A stretch of DNA of 64,000 bases, from assembly GCF_000004195.4 (NCBI RefSeq), contig NC_030678.2, forward strand, positions 149,425,047-149,489,046. Direction: 5' to 3'. Shown here in pieces: positions 44,693 through 57,570 of this stretch (the first letter of the stretch is position 1; each line of letters begins with the position of its first letter). A program made the translations under genes and the position numbers. The DNA comes from Xenopus tropicalis. Lineage: Eukaryota; Chordata; Amphibia; Anura; Pipidae. The notes under the pieces were generated by a model, which was given only the letters and a program-made list of their open reading frames with translations, was not told the DNA's origin and searched no databases.

Positions 44693-45329
44693 TAAGTCTG
44701 TGTATGGGGTACATGGATGGCAGTGCAAACTACCTAAAAAACACCTCTATCATTGTAATTATCAACAGGTCTAGGATCCTTATTCTTGCACTGAATCTTC
44801 TCTCAATTTCTGCTCTTCCTACTGCTATTCCTTACGCTGTTTAAAATGCAAAAGTAAAATAAAAACATGTAAAACAAATAGAAGTAAGACACTTCCAGGT
44901 CTGTACTGATACTGTAGATTCTGACAAATGCCAAAAAGGCTGCTGTAAATAACCAAAGGCAGTCACTATTTATTTGGTCTGTGGTGTACTGTTTGGGCCT
45001 CTATGTACTTGAACTGCCAGGGCCTATTTTGAATCTTTGTCTGAACCGGGACACTTCTTTTAAAATATATTAATACCACAACAAGCATTGTAAAACAGCA
45101 AAAAGGCAAAGAAATTGAGGAACTACTTGCTTCTATCAGGTACAGACTCCCAAACCCAGAACAAGCGCCAAGATTCCAGTCTAAGCTCACACTTCTGCCT
45201 ATAACCACCTTTTGCTTTGGCATGTCCCAGTGTCATTGTGCTGTGCCAGACCCAGAAAAAGCTAAAACCAAACAGACATGTGCCAGAACCTCACAGCCCA
45301 TATTATCCCATATTTATGAAATGCCAACA

Positions 45330-46145
45330 TATGGATTCCAGGAAAGCTGATATAATGTCAATATTTAAAAAGGGTTTTACGTCACTAATTCAGCCTGGTA
45401 ATTATAGGCTGGTAAGTTTGACATCTGTTGTAAGCAAGTTATTTGAAAGTTTGTTAAGGGATAACATTGAAGATTATATTGGAGAATTAAATATGTAGTT
45501 ATTAGAACGGCTTTATGAAGGACAGATTGTGTCAAACAAATGCAATTTCTTTTTATGACAAACTAAGCAAGAACTTGCACAGTAGGGCTGCAGTAGACGT
45601 GAGCTATTTAGATTTTGCTAAAGCATTGGATAGTGCTGCATAAACAACTGAACAAGCTCTTAAAATAAGGTCTGTTGGTCTTGGCAATATTGTTTGTACA
45701 TGGATAGGAAACTGACTTAAGGATCATATACAGAGGGTGGGTTGTCAAAGGTACATTTGCCACTAAGTGTAGATTTCTTAGTGGGGTGCCGCAGGGTTCT
45801 GTATTGGGTCCACTTTAATTGTTTTTTTTTTTTTATTAAAGACTTTGGAGACGGTATTGTAAGTAATCAGTGTTGACAGATGACATGAAACTACGCAGCC
45901 TAATTAATTCCATCCAGCATGTGGATGGAATCTGGGCAGCTAGATGGTAAATGGGATTAAATGTTCATTAATGTAAGGTCATGCCACTTTGCCCTTAATA
46001 GGACTATGTTAGACAAATTCTTGATGGAGAAGGACTTAGAGGCACTTGTGGATAATAAACTTGGCTGAAGCAAGCAATGCCTGTCAGCAGCTGATAAAAC
46101 AAACATTCTGTATTAAATTGGTATAGATCTGCTAGAGAAGAGGTG
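45330..46145 (+). pseudogene. Decayed reverse transcriptase of a CR1/L2-like non-LTR retrotransposon
   Basis: Translations on the + strand give pieces of a non-LTR reverse transcriptase in order but in broken frames: KADIMSIFKKG, QPGNYRLVSLTSVVSKLFES (the NYRPVSLTS-type motif), a YLDFAKALD-type piece from about 45604, RSVGLGNIVCTWIGN, and a GVPQGSVLGP-type piece near 45783-45812. Downstream come remnants equivalent to the polymerase core and thumb (TTGACAGATGACATGAAACT, ACTTGTGGATAATAAACTTG). Frameshifts, a poly-T insertion and stops rule out function. The clade assignment is tentative. Confidence 0.8.
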
Positions 46146-48922
46146 ATTTATAATTGCTTACCCAATACCTGGGGCATTGTTCCTGTTCGCTAAAGACAGC
46201 ACCGACCCAAGCTCATCTTCAGCTTCTTCTGTCTTCTTCATTTTGGTCTGGGCAGAGGCATGCACAGTAGTGTAAAAAGCCAATCTCAGATGCAAAAAGT
46301 AAGCTTTCACTCTACTGTGCATTCTTCTGCACAGGCCTGAAGTAAAGAGCAAAGAGGCAGAAGATTACGGTGAATGAGTTCCTTAAAATACCCCGCCCAG
46401 TGCAATTTTAAATGATGGGAGCACCAGCCCAGGGTATCAGCCAAGGTTTTGCACTTGATGGATGTGTATCTTTTTTATGCTAAATTACATGGAAACTATG
46501 CTACTGTTGTAATGTTTATATCATGCATCTCTAAGCAGGAATGAAAAGAGTGCTGACCCACCAGGCCCCATGGGGATATTCTTCAGTACCCTGCAAGGCC
46601 ATTCCAGGGTTGCCTATTCTATTTAGAAGTTCACTGTTTATAAGAAGCCAAAAATGTAAAACATCTGAAACACACTATGAACAGCAAGCATTCTATATCA
46701 TAATGTGATGACTAATTCCATTTTGCCCTACAACTGTTTTAGAAAGACCAATAAAACCCACTTTATTATAATACAGTACATACAATGTCAAATGTATTTA
46801 AGAAGAACAGAAGAGAGATTTGTATTTGAGGAGGCTAATAGGCACATCATACTTTTTAATTAACAATAGATAGCAAGAGGTCTATTTCAGCAAGGCAGCG
46901 TACCTCAGGCCTTCATTATATTCTTCCTATGCATGAAACTTCACTTTGAAGTCTCCTGAGGGCTAGGGCAAAAACCTGAGATTCTGTAGGGCTGGCATAG
47001 TAGAAAGGGGGAAAAAGGAGAGAAATGAGAAATCCCTTCAGTAACATTCAAGTTTACGTGCTAAGTATTAAAGAGACAAGAGGAGGGTCAGTGCCCCGTA
47101 GAGCTTACAATCTAAAAAACATTTGGTTATACAAAGAAACCGTGTGCCTTTGGGCAATCTCGCCATATGTTTTACACTGATCCCTTTGCTACACAACTGT
47201 CTCACAGAGGTGAGAAGGCTGGATCTTAATTAGCAATTTACAATTTTATTCAGAGTTCTCTGCTCACAACATTGCAAGATTCCATCCCAAAAGAGTCCCA
47301 AGCTGTACCTTGAGCTTCAAACCTATACCATGAGCTTCAAGGGCAGCCTAGGTTATCTCAACCTTATTTCCATTTTAAAAGATCATCAAGTTGCTTTACA
47401 GCAATAAAAATGGCTGTGATGCTGCCAGTTCAAGAAATCTGGAAGGCAAAGGAATTCTGTTGTTTACAATTCTAAAACAAGATAAATCCCAAAGTAAGTA
47501 ACTACCAGACTAGAAAAGAAAGGAAAAGTACACAGTAACAAAGTAAGCAAGACTGCATTGCTCAAACAGAATCTTATATACTCTGGCTTAGCTATGAAAT
47601 CTAAAAGTAAACACTATTTAAAACACTAAAAACAAAAATATGAAAAAATTGGGCCACAGTATCGGTTACTATATGCATTAATAGTATTGACTGTGCTATT
47701 TCTCCCTTATAAGTTCAATACTGACCCACTTTATATATAAGAATAGCTCTGCTATACAATCCATTCACATGAACCATGTAACTGTGACCTTAGGTGCTGT
47801 TGTGAATGTCTTTGGAGAGTTTCCAGGCTTGTATGATGGAACCACAATTGAGTGCCACTTTCTCTGGAAAAAAAAATTGCCCTGCTATATTTTTTATATT
47901 TCTTCCCTATTAATAACTGTAGGGACCCATAGGGTTAAGCTCCTATGGCTTTACAACTCTACCTCTTCACCTCTTTACTGTTATTGGGCAAAGCCCTCTG
48001 TACTCAGGCTGCCTGTGCTTCTCAGGTAACAGCACCACTGAGCCTGGGAGCAGAACTTAGGCCCCAGAAACCATTTGTACCCCAGAGACCACCATACTCT
48101 CTGGAGAAGTCGGGGACAGGGCCCCGTGAACGATGTTTAGCAAGCACAGCAGATTTGTCACAGCACTTTCTAGGAAAGTGAAGTAGTCAGCTCTAGTAAG
48201 CAAGGGCAGTTTAATAGCCCCATCAAAGGAGAGATTAGATCTAACAGTATTTCCCCTATTCGGCAATGTTGCCTCAGTGTAGGGCCATGGAGTAGAGAGT
48301 GACAGGCCAGAATTAACCCTGATCCCTACTCACCCGGAGGACTCATATACTAGGGGTTATCAACCCGAAGGAGCAGATATCTACCCAGACTACCTCCACA
48401 GGGGTATTGGCTGAAAGGTGTATTTACCCTGCCCAGACTTTTATGTACCATCTTCATCTGCTTGTGTGTGAGTACTTGATACCCTGTTTGCCATCTTGTT
48501 TTGGACAATAATCTTGTATCATAGTTGAACAGCAAGAACCTTTCTGGCGTCCATATTTCTACACCTGCACTACACAACTACAGTGAGTTGTAGTTCAACT
48601 ACATCCTCAGCTCCTGTCTAGGTTTCTTCCATCTAAGCGAAGGCCCATCCTAAGAAAGAGAGTCGCATGTAACACATGCTCTCATATCACTACTAGTCTG
48701 GTTTAACCATTTTATTGCCAAACAAGTGTTACATAACATTGAAAGCAAGCATACTTTTTACCAGCTTGGCTGATAAAATACTGGCCAGGTGGCAACCCTA
48801 GTTATGAGCAAATATACAGGTATACCCACATTAATATACTTAATATTTAAGTAATAAGGAAAATATTATAAAATAATATATAAAATAAGGAAAACCAGTA
48901 CTTAGAAATAATGTATAATTCC
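46146..48922. other. Non-coding stretch
   Basis: No gene is identified. At about 48740-48800 (CTGATAAAATACTGGCCAGG, TGGCAACCCTAG) lies the end of a palindromic repeat of the family at 54831-55327. The ORFs around 47769-48266 and 48350-48577 have no recognisable domains. Confidence 0.4.
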
Positions 48923-49188
48923 CATAAAGGATAAGTAAGCCTTTTATTTTAAAATAAAAATTATTCCAAACAGCCCCCAGAATAGCATACCTTTCTGCAT
49001 GCAGATTTATTTTGTTTCTTTATTCCAGCAGCTGAACTGCAGCTCTTTTACTGACTTCCTTGACTAGCGTGAAGCTCCCTTCAGGAGCCCCGGGCCTGGG
49101 GGTTCAGGTAAGCAACTACAATCACTGGGGGGGGGGGTGCCTAATATTTTGGCACACCCCAGTGATTGTAACTTTCCTTCTCCTTTAA
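48923..49188. mobile_element. Short T2-type MITE
   Basis: The left end ATAAAGGATAAGTAAGCC and right end CTTTCCTTCTCCTTTAA are imperfect inverses. An internal palindrome CAATCACTGGGG/CCCCAGTGATTG surrounds a G-run at 49127-49137. Confidence 0.6.
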
Positions 49189-50448
49189 AAAAGATCTATA
49201 TTTAGTATAAGAGCAGCAGTGAAACCACCCATTGTAAAAACTTCCTCTTGCAGGACTAAGCACAGAAATACAATGCATTTAAATGCAAATAGATCTTTCA
49301 GTACACCCTGTGGCCTCTATTTATACGTGGCGAGTTACCATTTTTCCATGAATGTAGAAAAAAACAACTCCATTATCACCGCATATTACTCATATAGAGA
49401 ACAAGAAGGGTTAAGTGGACATCTGTTGTCTGTCTTTATTTTTAGATTAGTGAAGAATGGTTTCACTGCAGTATAGTGAAAACATATGTTTAATCCAGGC
49501 AGTCCCTGTGACTATGTACAGAAAGCATTAGATCTCTAAGAGGTGACATGGATCCTGCAGTTTGTGAAGCAGGCATGGATTATTGGTGCATAAGGTATCT
49601 CTGGATAGAAGGCACTACGATCTATACTACATTTGCTGCATGAATCTGTTGATGTTGCTCATATTACATATTTTAAAGGATGTGCCAACGGCCACATGAT
49701 TTTTTATGCACATTCCCCTACAACTTACTACAGAAGGGGCTGCCGAACAAAGCTATTGGGTAGGCTGATCCAGAAAAGGGCAGGTGAGTGTAAGTGGTTA
49801 TGTCAATGTCAAAGAAATGAAAGGGCCATCGAAAGAATTTCCAAATGATAATGGTTTTCCATATGGGAATAACAGATAATGTACTGAAAATGGAATGACT
49901 GGTTCCAACATTTTGCAGTTAGGCTCATCAAACACAGCACTGACAGGCAGAATAGTAACAGACATTAAATGGTTTACTTAAAAACGGTGTTAAAAAATGC
50001 CTAAAAAGACAAATAGATTGTGTAGCCCTTTTATCCTTGTAATTTCCTGATATGCATGGTACTATGTGGTTCCTTTCAGCCATACTAGCTTGGTCTTATC
50101 CAAGAGTTAGTGGTCTGAAATCCATTTGTTCCCAACCTGTACATCATAAAAGGGTCAATTTGTAGCAAATTTAAAATGGTCTTGATTTTTTAATTTGTTA
50201 TAGATTTGAATTATTTGAATTGTTATTGTTATTCCAGTGTCTTGTTCAAACCACTGCCTAGTTATGACTTCAAGTTTTCTGGGCTTTTCTTGTCCTTTAA
50301 AGGCAAAGAGAGAGAGGGCACTTTGTTGCCTGTGGGAGATGAGATTTTACAAAGTGACCAAGAATACTTTACCCAATAATTTGCTGCTACAGAGAGTTAG
50401 GCTACTAAATGGAAGGAAGCAAAATGCAATATTATAAATATTGGCGAA
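49189..50448. other. Non-coding stretch
   Basis: Nothing recognised. Confidence 0.4.
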
Positions 50449-50675
50449 AGGGTTGCCACCTTTTGCCGTGGCTAACTCTGGGCAGTGGGGCGGGATGTGA
50501 TGTCAGTGAACAGGGTAGTTATGTCATGTAGGTAGGGCTATGACACTGCAGGGGAGGGAATAGTCAGAGTCCTGTGCAGTTTTCTAAATTGGGGAAACTG
50601 GGCAGGCAGTTTTGACCTGGACAGCCCTTCCGAAAACCGGGCTATCAGGGTCAAAACAGCCAGGTGGCAACTCTA
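50449..50675. mobile_element. Frog MITE with AGGGTTGCCACC ends
   Basis: AGGGTTGCCACC at the left pairs with AGGTGGCAACTCT at the right. The interior has GGGCGGGATGTGATG and GACCTGGACAGCCC segments. Same group as 54831-55327. Confidence 0.65.
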
Positions 50676-53388
50676 GTTGGCGTATTCATCAGCATATACA
50701 AAGAGGGTGCTACTGATTCAAATTACTCATTGGTTTTCTGGCTCCTGTGGGGAACCATCTGTATGGAGTTTGTATGTTCTTTTGCGATTGACTCGTACAA
50801 TCTTTAGTACTATACTTTGTAAAACAAGTTGATTGTGGCACTGTATAAACCACCTTATTATTATACAATTAGAAAAAATAACCATAAAATAGAAGTATAT
50901 TACAGCACAGTAAACTAGCACTTTAGATAAGGTCCTTTGCAGGAATTTAAAGTGCAAGAAACCCACTTGATCCTCATGAGAAGTGCTAGTGAGGCCAGCC
51001 TTACTCTTTGGGCTTAATACTGATCTACAATAAGACATGAAACACATTGACAACCATGAAAAAACAGCAAAAAAAAAAGTTCACCTAAATAGTTCCACTA
51101 ATAGAGCAAGATGAGAAAATATAAATGTGGTTAGTTGTCTGTAGCCAATAAGTCACAATTTCAGTAGCCACAACGTAGTTCTGTGCACCCCTTTATTCTA
51201 CAGAATACAAATTTAGTTGGCCTTTAGCTATCTGAAGCCATGGAAACTCACACCCAGCCATTTGTGCGGTCATTTATACTTTCACTGCTGAGATGTACGT
51301 AATATCAGCCTGTGTGAAAATCCTTTTTGGCAGCTTTAAAGTGAATATTAAATATTGCAGACCTAAATGTTTGCCAGAGGCCCCTAAACAACAATTTTGG
51401 AAGTCAGAAAGTTGCACCTGCAGATGTCAGAGTCAGCAGTGACAAGACACATGGCATGCACCATTTGGAATTAAAGGGGGAGAGTGCCAGAGTGAATTCT
51501 ACAACTATTCCACCAGTGTGCGGATACACAGGTTGTAAAACTAACTGCATCTAATGCAAAGTACATCAGACAAATGCACATTTTAGAAATAAACAGCCTG
51601 AAGTACAGCTTTTATATAATTCCAGGTAGTCATATTTACCATATAAAAACTTGTTCACATAGAAGGTAGCTTTTCCTGCCCCTATGAAATCTATAAAGAA
51701 CCTCAATAGTAAATTCAGTATATGCATAATCCTACATAGCACCAATAATATAACTTCAAAAACATATTCTCAAAAAAAAATGTCATTGTTGGTTTACTAT
51801 GCGTTTGTACAGTGAACCTTAAACAAAATGGTATTTTCCCAAAATTTGCTGTACAGTTTTTTTTAGTTCACTATTTGAAATCATTATTCTTCCTTCCTAC
51901 TTACCCCTGAGAAAGTCCCCAAATTGCACGCTTTCAGATGATTCTAACAGCAAATTCAAATAAACTGGCTTGATTTTTTTCATGGGTCAAAATTGAATCT
52001 GCAAACACTTTACAGCCCATTCTAACTTACACCAATCTCCACAGCAGTCCATTTACACAAGCAGATACAGGCCGACAACACTTGCAAATGGAAAATGGAC
52101 AGACTTCAGGCCATGCCCCAGTTTGCACCATCATGAAAAATTATTGGCAGTCTCACGCCTAGCCCGATCCACTTTCTGGTAATACAAAGCAACCTTTATA
52201 CAGAACAAAAAACAATTGCCTTGATCGTTTTACCAAGTAAATAATCCAGAGCAGGCTGCTCTGGACCCCCTTGTGTAAGTCAATCATTGCAGATCAACTA
52301 AATCTGGTCCAAGAAGTGGGTGGCAGACACATTTGCTCAATTGGCAACCCTATACATATATGGCCTTACTCTACATTTTCACTTTCCCTGTTGTTCCTGC
52401 CGCCAACCTTTACATGGCTAAAGCCAAGAAAGCAACCAGTACCATGACTAACATCGAATCTATTAAAACGTGTAAAAGAAAACCAAAATAAATAAATATA
52501 GTGCAGAAGAAATACAAGTAAAGCACCACCTGCAGACAAGTGGACAGCTCAACTGAGGACCTTGAGCCACATCTAAAAATTAAAATAGCAACAGCAGTAC
52601 ATGCATTTAAAAGTTATCATAAATATCATAGGACCCAGCACAAATCCTCAGTAGTTGGAACAACGTATAAATATTACTACAGTGTTCTGTGTGTCTCAGC
52701 AATAACACAATATCACTGTGGAGCATTCAGAGCAGTTATTATAACTCAGAAAAAATACTAACATTTGTATCGTAGTTCTGTATGAGAGAACTTGTACGGA
52801 AATCAGGTGGGGTCTGTCTCTCTTCAGACTATGCCTGGAGGAGTGCCCGTAGGCCAGCAGCCGTGCATGCTCATGGAAAATATAGTAAATTGCCCAACAC
52901 GGTCTGCTAGGTGTCTAATTTCTTGAGATCGTGCCACAAGCAAAGCCTTCCAGCTGGCATTACTGGAGGCCATGGGGAATTCTTTCAGAACAAACAGAAT
53001 ACTAAAGGGGTTCACTCTTCTCAGCCTTCTGGGGGCCTCCACCTAAAGCAGGACCTAAGGACCAACATAAATTGGCTGCAAACCATGCCAGTTGGATATT
53101 TGCCTTAGTGTATTAATTAAAGGAGATACTGTCACCAGAATAAGATGTGTTTACTTTTACTGGAGAATTATGTGCAATATTGTATAAAGTAGCACAGTCT
53201 TGTTTTAATTTACACACAGGAACACATAAGCTGGCTTCAGAATCCGAATTCTGCTGAAAAAGGCCAAATCTTGGCTGAATCCTGAACCGAATTCTGGATT
53301 TGGTGCATCCCTAAAAACAACCCAATTTTTCATTATTACTTTAGAATAAAAAATATAGGGAAAATAGGGAGAGGTGGTAGCAGTGGGG
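50676..53388. other. Non-coding stretch
   Basis: No gene. A T2-like start (TTAAAGGAGATACTGTCACC) occurs at about 53119, and a fragment of the GGATTCGGC/GATGCACC repeat at 53230-53320. Confidence 0.45.
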
Positions 53389-54026
53389 ATAATAATAATA
53401 ATAATAATAGCCTCTGGGAAGGGACTGTGGCTGAGGGATAGCAGGTATAGTAGTGAGAGATGGTGCCTATAGTAGCAGTGGGATAATAGCCTCTGGGAAG
53501 GGACTGTGGCTGTGGGATAGCAGGTATAGTAGGGAGAGATGGTGCCTATAGTAGCAGTGGGATAATAGCCTCTGGGAAGGGACTGTGGCTGTGGGATAGC
53601 AGGTATAGTAGGGAGAGATGGTGCCTATAGTGGCAGTGGGATAATAGCCTCTGGGAAGGGACTGTGGCTGAGGGATAGCAGGTATAGTAGGGAGAGATGG
53701 TGCCTATAGTAGCAGTGGGGGGATAATAGCCTCTGGGAAGGGACTGTGGCTGTGGGATAGCAGGTATAGTAGGGAGAGATGGTGCCTATAGTAGCAGTGG
53801 GATAATAGCCTCTGGGAAGGGACTGGGGCTGTGGGATAGCAGGTATAGTAGGGAGAGATGGTGCCTATAGTAGCATTGGGATAATAGCCTCTGGGAAGGG
53901 ACTGTGGCTGTGGGATAGCAGGTATATTAGGGAGAGATGGTGCCTATAGTAGCAGTGGGATAATAGCCTCTGGGAAGGGATTGTGGCTGTGGGATTGCAG
54001 GTATAGTATGGAGAGATGGTAACAGC
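53389..54026. repeat. Minisatellite of ~78-80 bp, 8 copies, inverse of the KCNRG-intron array
   Basis: Eight copies of a unit containing GATAATAGCCTCTGGGAAGG, GACTGTGGCTGTGGGATAGC and AGGTATAGTAGGGAGAGATG follow a short (AAT)n run. The unit is the reverse complement of that at 7790-8768. Copies are nearly identical, so the array is young. The + strand is G-rich. It replaces or interrupts the decayed repeat at 53.23-53.32 kb. Confidence 0.95.
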
Positions 54027-54830
54027 AAGATTTTGTATTAAAACGCCCACTCTGCAGCCTCTCAGATATATACAGAAATACAGCTCTGATGAGAGCTAAA
54101 CACTATTAGGACTTGCTGGAGGTTGTAGTTCAAAAATATTTGAAGGCCCAGAGGTTGAAGAGTCCTAGTTTGTATAAATAACTGGGACCCACACTAATTG
54201 CACCCCTGATTATTTACACTTTCACAGCATCATAAGTAGCAAGTACGCACTCTGTGTATATTTTCCTTACAAAAACAATCACCAAAGCACTGAGTGGAAC
54301 ATTTCTGCTGCTGCTTCACAGAAACTCATCAGACATTGCATTTATAATTTGTGGCTTTCATACGTATTGAATCTAATTAGGCACAGATGTACTCATGGTA
54401 TGAATCAGCAGCTCTAAATATATACTACGGATTTTAATGTATTGCTGAATTTCCCTGTCACTCTCGGTGATAAACTGTACTGCAGTTAATTAGTGGCCAA
54501 TTTCGATGATCAAATAAATGACTTAAAAACCTTGTATATGAAAATTCTATGGGTAGTTAAATGCTTAAACTTTTTTCCACATACTTTGAAACCCCATGGC
54601 CAATGTCACTATTCAGCATGTGCAGAGCATGTATATATATTGGAAAATGTTTTGTTTAAACTTGGGGCTTATTGGTTTGAATTTAAACCGGACAGTCCTG
54701 ACTCACAGACCACAAAAGCATGGGGCGTACCTTAAAATTGGATCAGTTTGGAACAGATTGGAACAAGACTAGGCATAAGTAGGAGTAGTCTGGGTGGCCT
54801 TAAAGAAAAACTAATAACCAATAACCCCTG
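54027..54830. other. Non-coding stretch
   Basis: Nothing recognised. Confidence 0.4.
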
Positions 54831-55327
54831 CTAGGGTTGCCACCCTGCCAATGTTTTACCGGGTTAGCCAGTAAAAAAAAACGGCCTGCCAAGGCCGGGC
54901 CTGTATTGTAAATTTACAGGAAATGTACAGTAATTGATGGATGTTCTCCATAATCCACCCTCTGTGTAGCATTACCCCGCCCCTTTTGTCAATGCCCCGC
55001 CCCCTATTGTAACTAGCCCACAGCCAACCAGTCAGTAAGACCTGTTTAGAAAGATTGCAACCATAGCCCCTGCCCAGTAACATCATGTTCTGTGTCTGGC
55101 AACTAGGACGATGACATCTATTATTGCTCTACAAGGTGGATTTTAGGGATCGGAATGCAAAAGGTAAAATTTTAGCAGGCATTGGGGCAGATCAGAGGTG
55201 GGAAGAGGGTATTACAAATTCACAATATTAACAAGTACATAGCCAGTAAATTTGTCATACCAGCCCTGGCCTTGCATGCTATTTTACTGGCTAAGCGGGT
55301 AAAATACTATCCAGGTGGCATCCCTAC
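54831..55327. mobile_element. Frog MITE with CTAGGGTTGCCACC ends
   Basis: The left end CTAGGGTTGCCACCCTGCCA and the right end, reading CCAGGTGGCATCCCTA, are inverted repeats. Subterminal TTTTACCGGGTTAGCCAGTA pairs with TTACTGGCTAAGCGGGTAAAA, and GGCCTGCCAAGGCCGGGC with CCAGCCCTGGCCTTGCATG. No coding sequence. Related remnants are at 48.74-48.80 and 57.44-57.57 kb. Confidence 0.75.
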
Positions 55328-56399
55328 TGGCAATTATCAAGAAGGAACATGCACAGAGCTTAGGGCAATGGCACAGAACACAAATAACCATTTGATAGCT
55401 CTGTGGGTGGGTCACAAATTACTTGGAATTGTTTGCTATTGATTTTAAAAGCAATTGCTTGAACCCATGGGTGCACATCAGGCACATAAGTGCCACTTCA
55501 ACTGTCTGACCTGCAAGTTCACCTGCAGATCCAAGTCATTGCCACTGAAAATAATAAGACAGTAATTCTAGGCCGATCTGCAGAGCTATTAAACACTTGA
55601 CAATAAAAAATCTGAAATCAAACCAAGTGCGACTCAAGGAAACCTTGAGGAAGACATCAAACCTAGAGAATTGCTTCTCAAACTGTGGCCAGGCATTCAA
55701 TTCTGGCAAGGCCTGCGTAGTCTCCCTGCACCCCACACAATACTGGTTGCCACTTCTCTAGTCTAAACATTACATTCCAGTTGCACTGGTTTCATGTGGA
55801 AATATAAAATATAAATCTGAATGACAGAAAGCAGCATGTAGTTGTTTATGTTATCGTATTGTTTGGAGCAGTCAGAACTCTTGTGCTGCCAGAGCGTCTT
55901 CCTATCCAAGGAAAAGGGAAGCACTTACATATACACAGGGACCCCACTGCCCAAACGCAACATTCTGGTTTAAACCAAACCCCTAGCATGAGACTAAAAT
56001 ACCTATAGCACAGTTTCCCTGTATGCTTACTTATTGATTTCAACGTGTAATATCTTCTGCAGGAAAAAACACACACATCGTCTAGTTCCAAAACTTCTCT
56101 TGGTTTGTTTACAGAGTAAATACAACTCATTGAACACAAAATAAGGCCGTAGATTATATAAGCAGTGACACATAAGAGTGCACAAATCTGTCTCACTGCT
56201 CTGATCTTTTGTCTTATTCCCTGACGAAAGAAAAAACAGTAAAGTATTTTAAGTTTGCCAAAAAGGATGCTGGGAGATCAGCAAAGACGTGTCAAAAATC
56301 GCCCATTAATAATTTAGGTAAGCAAGATCATTAAAGGAGAATAAAAGTTAAACTGGAAGGAGGGTGCCAAAGTCACAGTGTAATAATTTTAGAGCTGCA
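55328..56399. other. Non-coding stretch
   Basis: Nothing recognised. Confidence 0.4.
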
Positions 56400-56730
56400 C
56401 AGCATTGGGCAGGACAATGACACAGTGGACTGGTAAAGGCCGGATTATGCAACGATCAGGGGGGAAAAAGGTAAGAATAGAGGGCGCTGAAATGCCTAAA
56501 GAAAGCGCAGAGGGACTGGGGAGCCAATCAGTCTTGATTCCCTCCGGCAAGCAAGGAGTTAATGAGTTTAGCCTTTGGGCGGGAAGAAAAGCAGCAGTAC
56601 TCACCCCCTCCCCTTTTTGCCTGTCAGCTCTTCTCTGCAGCGTCGCAGTCTGCAGGCACGGAGCAGCATCTCCCTCCCCCCCCTCCCTATTTAAGAGCAA
56701 GTAGCTGGTAACCATAGGTCGGTAAGTCGG
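56400..56730. promoter_or_regulatory. Candidate second promoter with splice donors on both strands
   Basis: In AT-rich surroundings this patch has a CCAAT box (GAGCCAATCAG, 56521-56531), an E2F-like TTTGGGCGGGAA (56574-56585), a TATTTAAG TATA-like site (about 56689-56696), CpG-containing GCGTCGCAG, and a pyrimidine-rich block. A near-perfect + strand donor TCG|GTAAGT begins at 56722, and on the - strand GGGG|GTGAGT begins at 56604. The TATA-like site would put a + strand start only a few bases before the + donor, so it is not the start that uses that donor. No protein is recognised; a non-coding RNA or an alternative DLEU1-side exon is possible. Confidence 0.4.
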
Positions 56731-56776
56731 TATTTTCTTTGCAGGCTCTCTTTATGCAAAAAAAAAGTTTTAAAAA

Positions 56777-56778
<2 letters not shown>

Positions 56779-56812
<34 letters not shown>
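56779..56812. repeat. (TA)n microsatellite
   Basis: An uninterrupted run of alternating TA, about 34 bp. Confidence 0.9.
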
Positions 56813-56814
<2 letters not shown>

Positions 56815-57149
56815 ACATTTCGGTTTGTCACAGCAAATGGAGGGAGATAGTCCTTGGCCATTTAATCTGGTGGTGTTTGATGGTTTTCACATGCCCACTG
56901 CGTTTGCAGTGGCCGGCATTCGTTATAAACAATGTTGTTGCGATGTTTGGTAAAGTTTGTAATACATGGCAAGGACTATTTTCTCTGATGTTGGATTTCT
57001 GTAATAAAGCTGTGGCCGAATTCCACCCACAAAAGCTATGGTGTCATTGTGTGTTTCTTGGCCAGGCGTTACATTGAGGGGACAAATTTGGTGGGGAGGG
57101 AATAAGTCTCCACAGTCTGTGGTGGATGATAGCAGGCCAGGGGCTCAAA

Positions 57150-57570
57150 CTAAAGGTGGCCATACGGAGGTCAGATCTTGACCAAACAATGGAATTAGCC
57201 AAATATCACCCGCCCATAGGTGGGAATATCTGGAGAAGATTGACTTGCTTGGCGACCTTGCCAAAACGAGTGGATCTTCATTTTAAGGGCAGAGGCACTG
57301 CTGCCAAAGTTACCAGGGGTCGCATAAAACAGCTCCTGGTAACTTTAAAAGTCGAATTTCCAGTTTTTAAAATGTAAATGCTAGGGCGCAGCGGGAAACG
57401 GCATCGCAGGAGCTACCTCAGGCAGCTCAGGGGCCAGAAACCACCCTGCTTAAGGGTGTTAAAAATTAACTGGCAACTACATTGCCAGTTAATTTGTAAT
57501 ATTAGCCCAAGTCCTGGCAGGTATTTTACATACCAGCTAGGCCGGTAAAATACCACAGGGTGGCAAACTT
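57150..57570. mobile_element. Fragments of two MITE families
   Basis: TAAAGGTGGCCATACGGAGG at 57152 matches the end of the TAA-flanked family at 44409. From about 57440 the sequence TTAACTGGCAACTACATTGC, TACCAGCTAGGCCGGTAAAA and CAGGGTGGCAAAC belongs to the GGGTTGCCACC group. Neither is complete. Confidence 0.55.

Noticed and set aside
45217..45498. 93-codon ORF as a gene
   Set aside because: Its C-terminal half is a reverse transcriptase fragment, and the continuation is broken by stops and frameshifts; it is called a retrotransposon relic instead.
56389..56715. 108- and 99-codon ORFs on opposite strands
   Set aside because: Both are open because the patch is GC-rich; neither resembles a known protein such as DLEU7.
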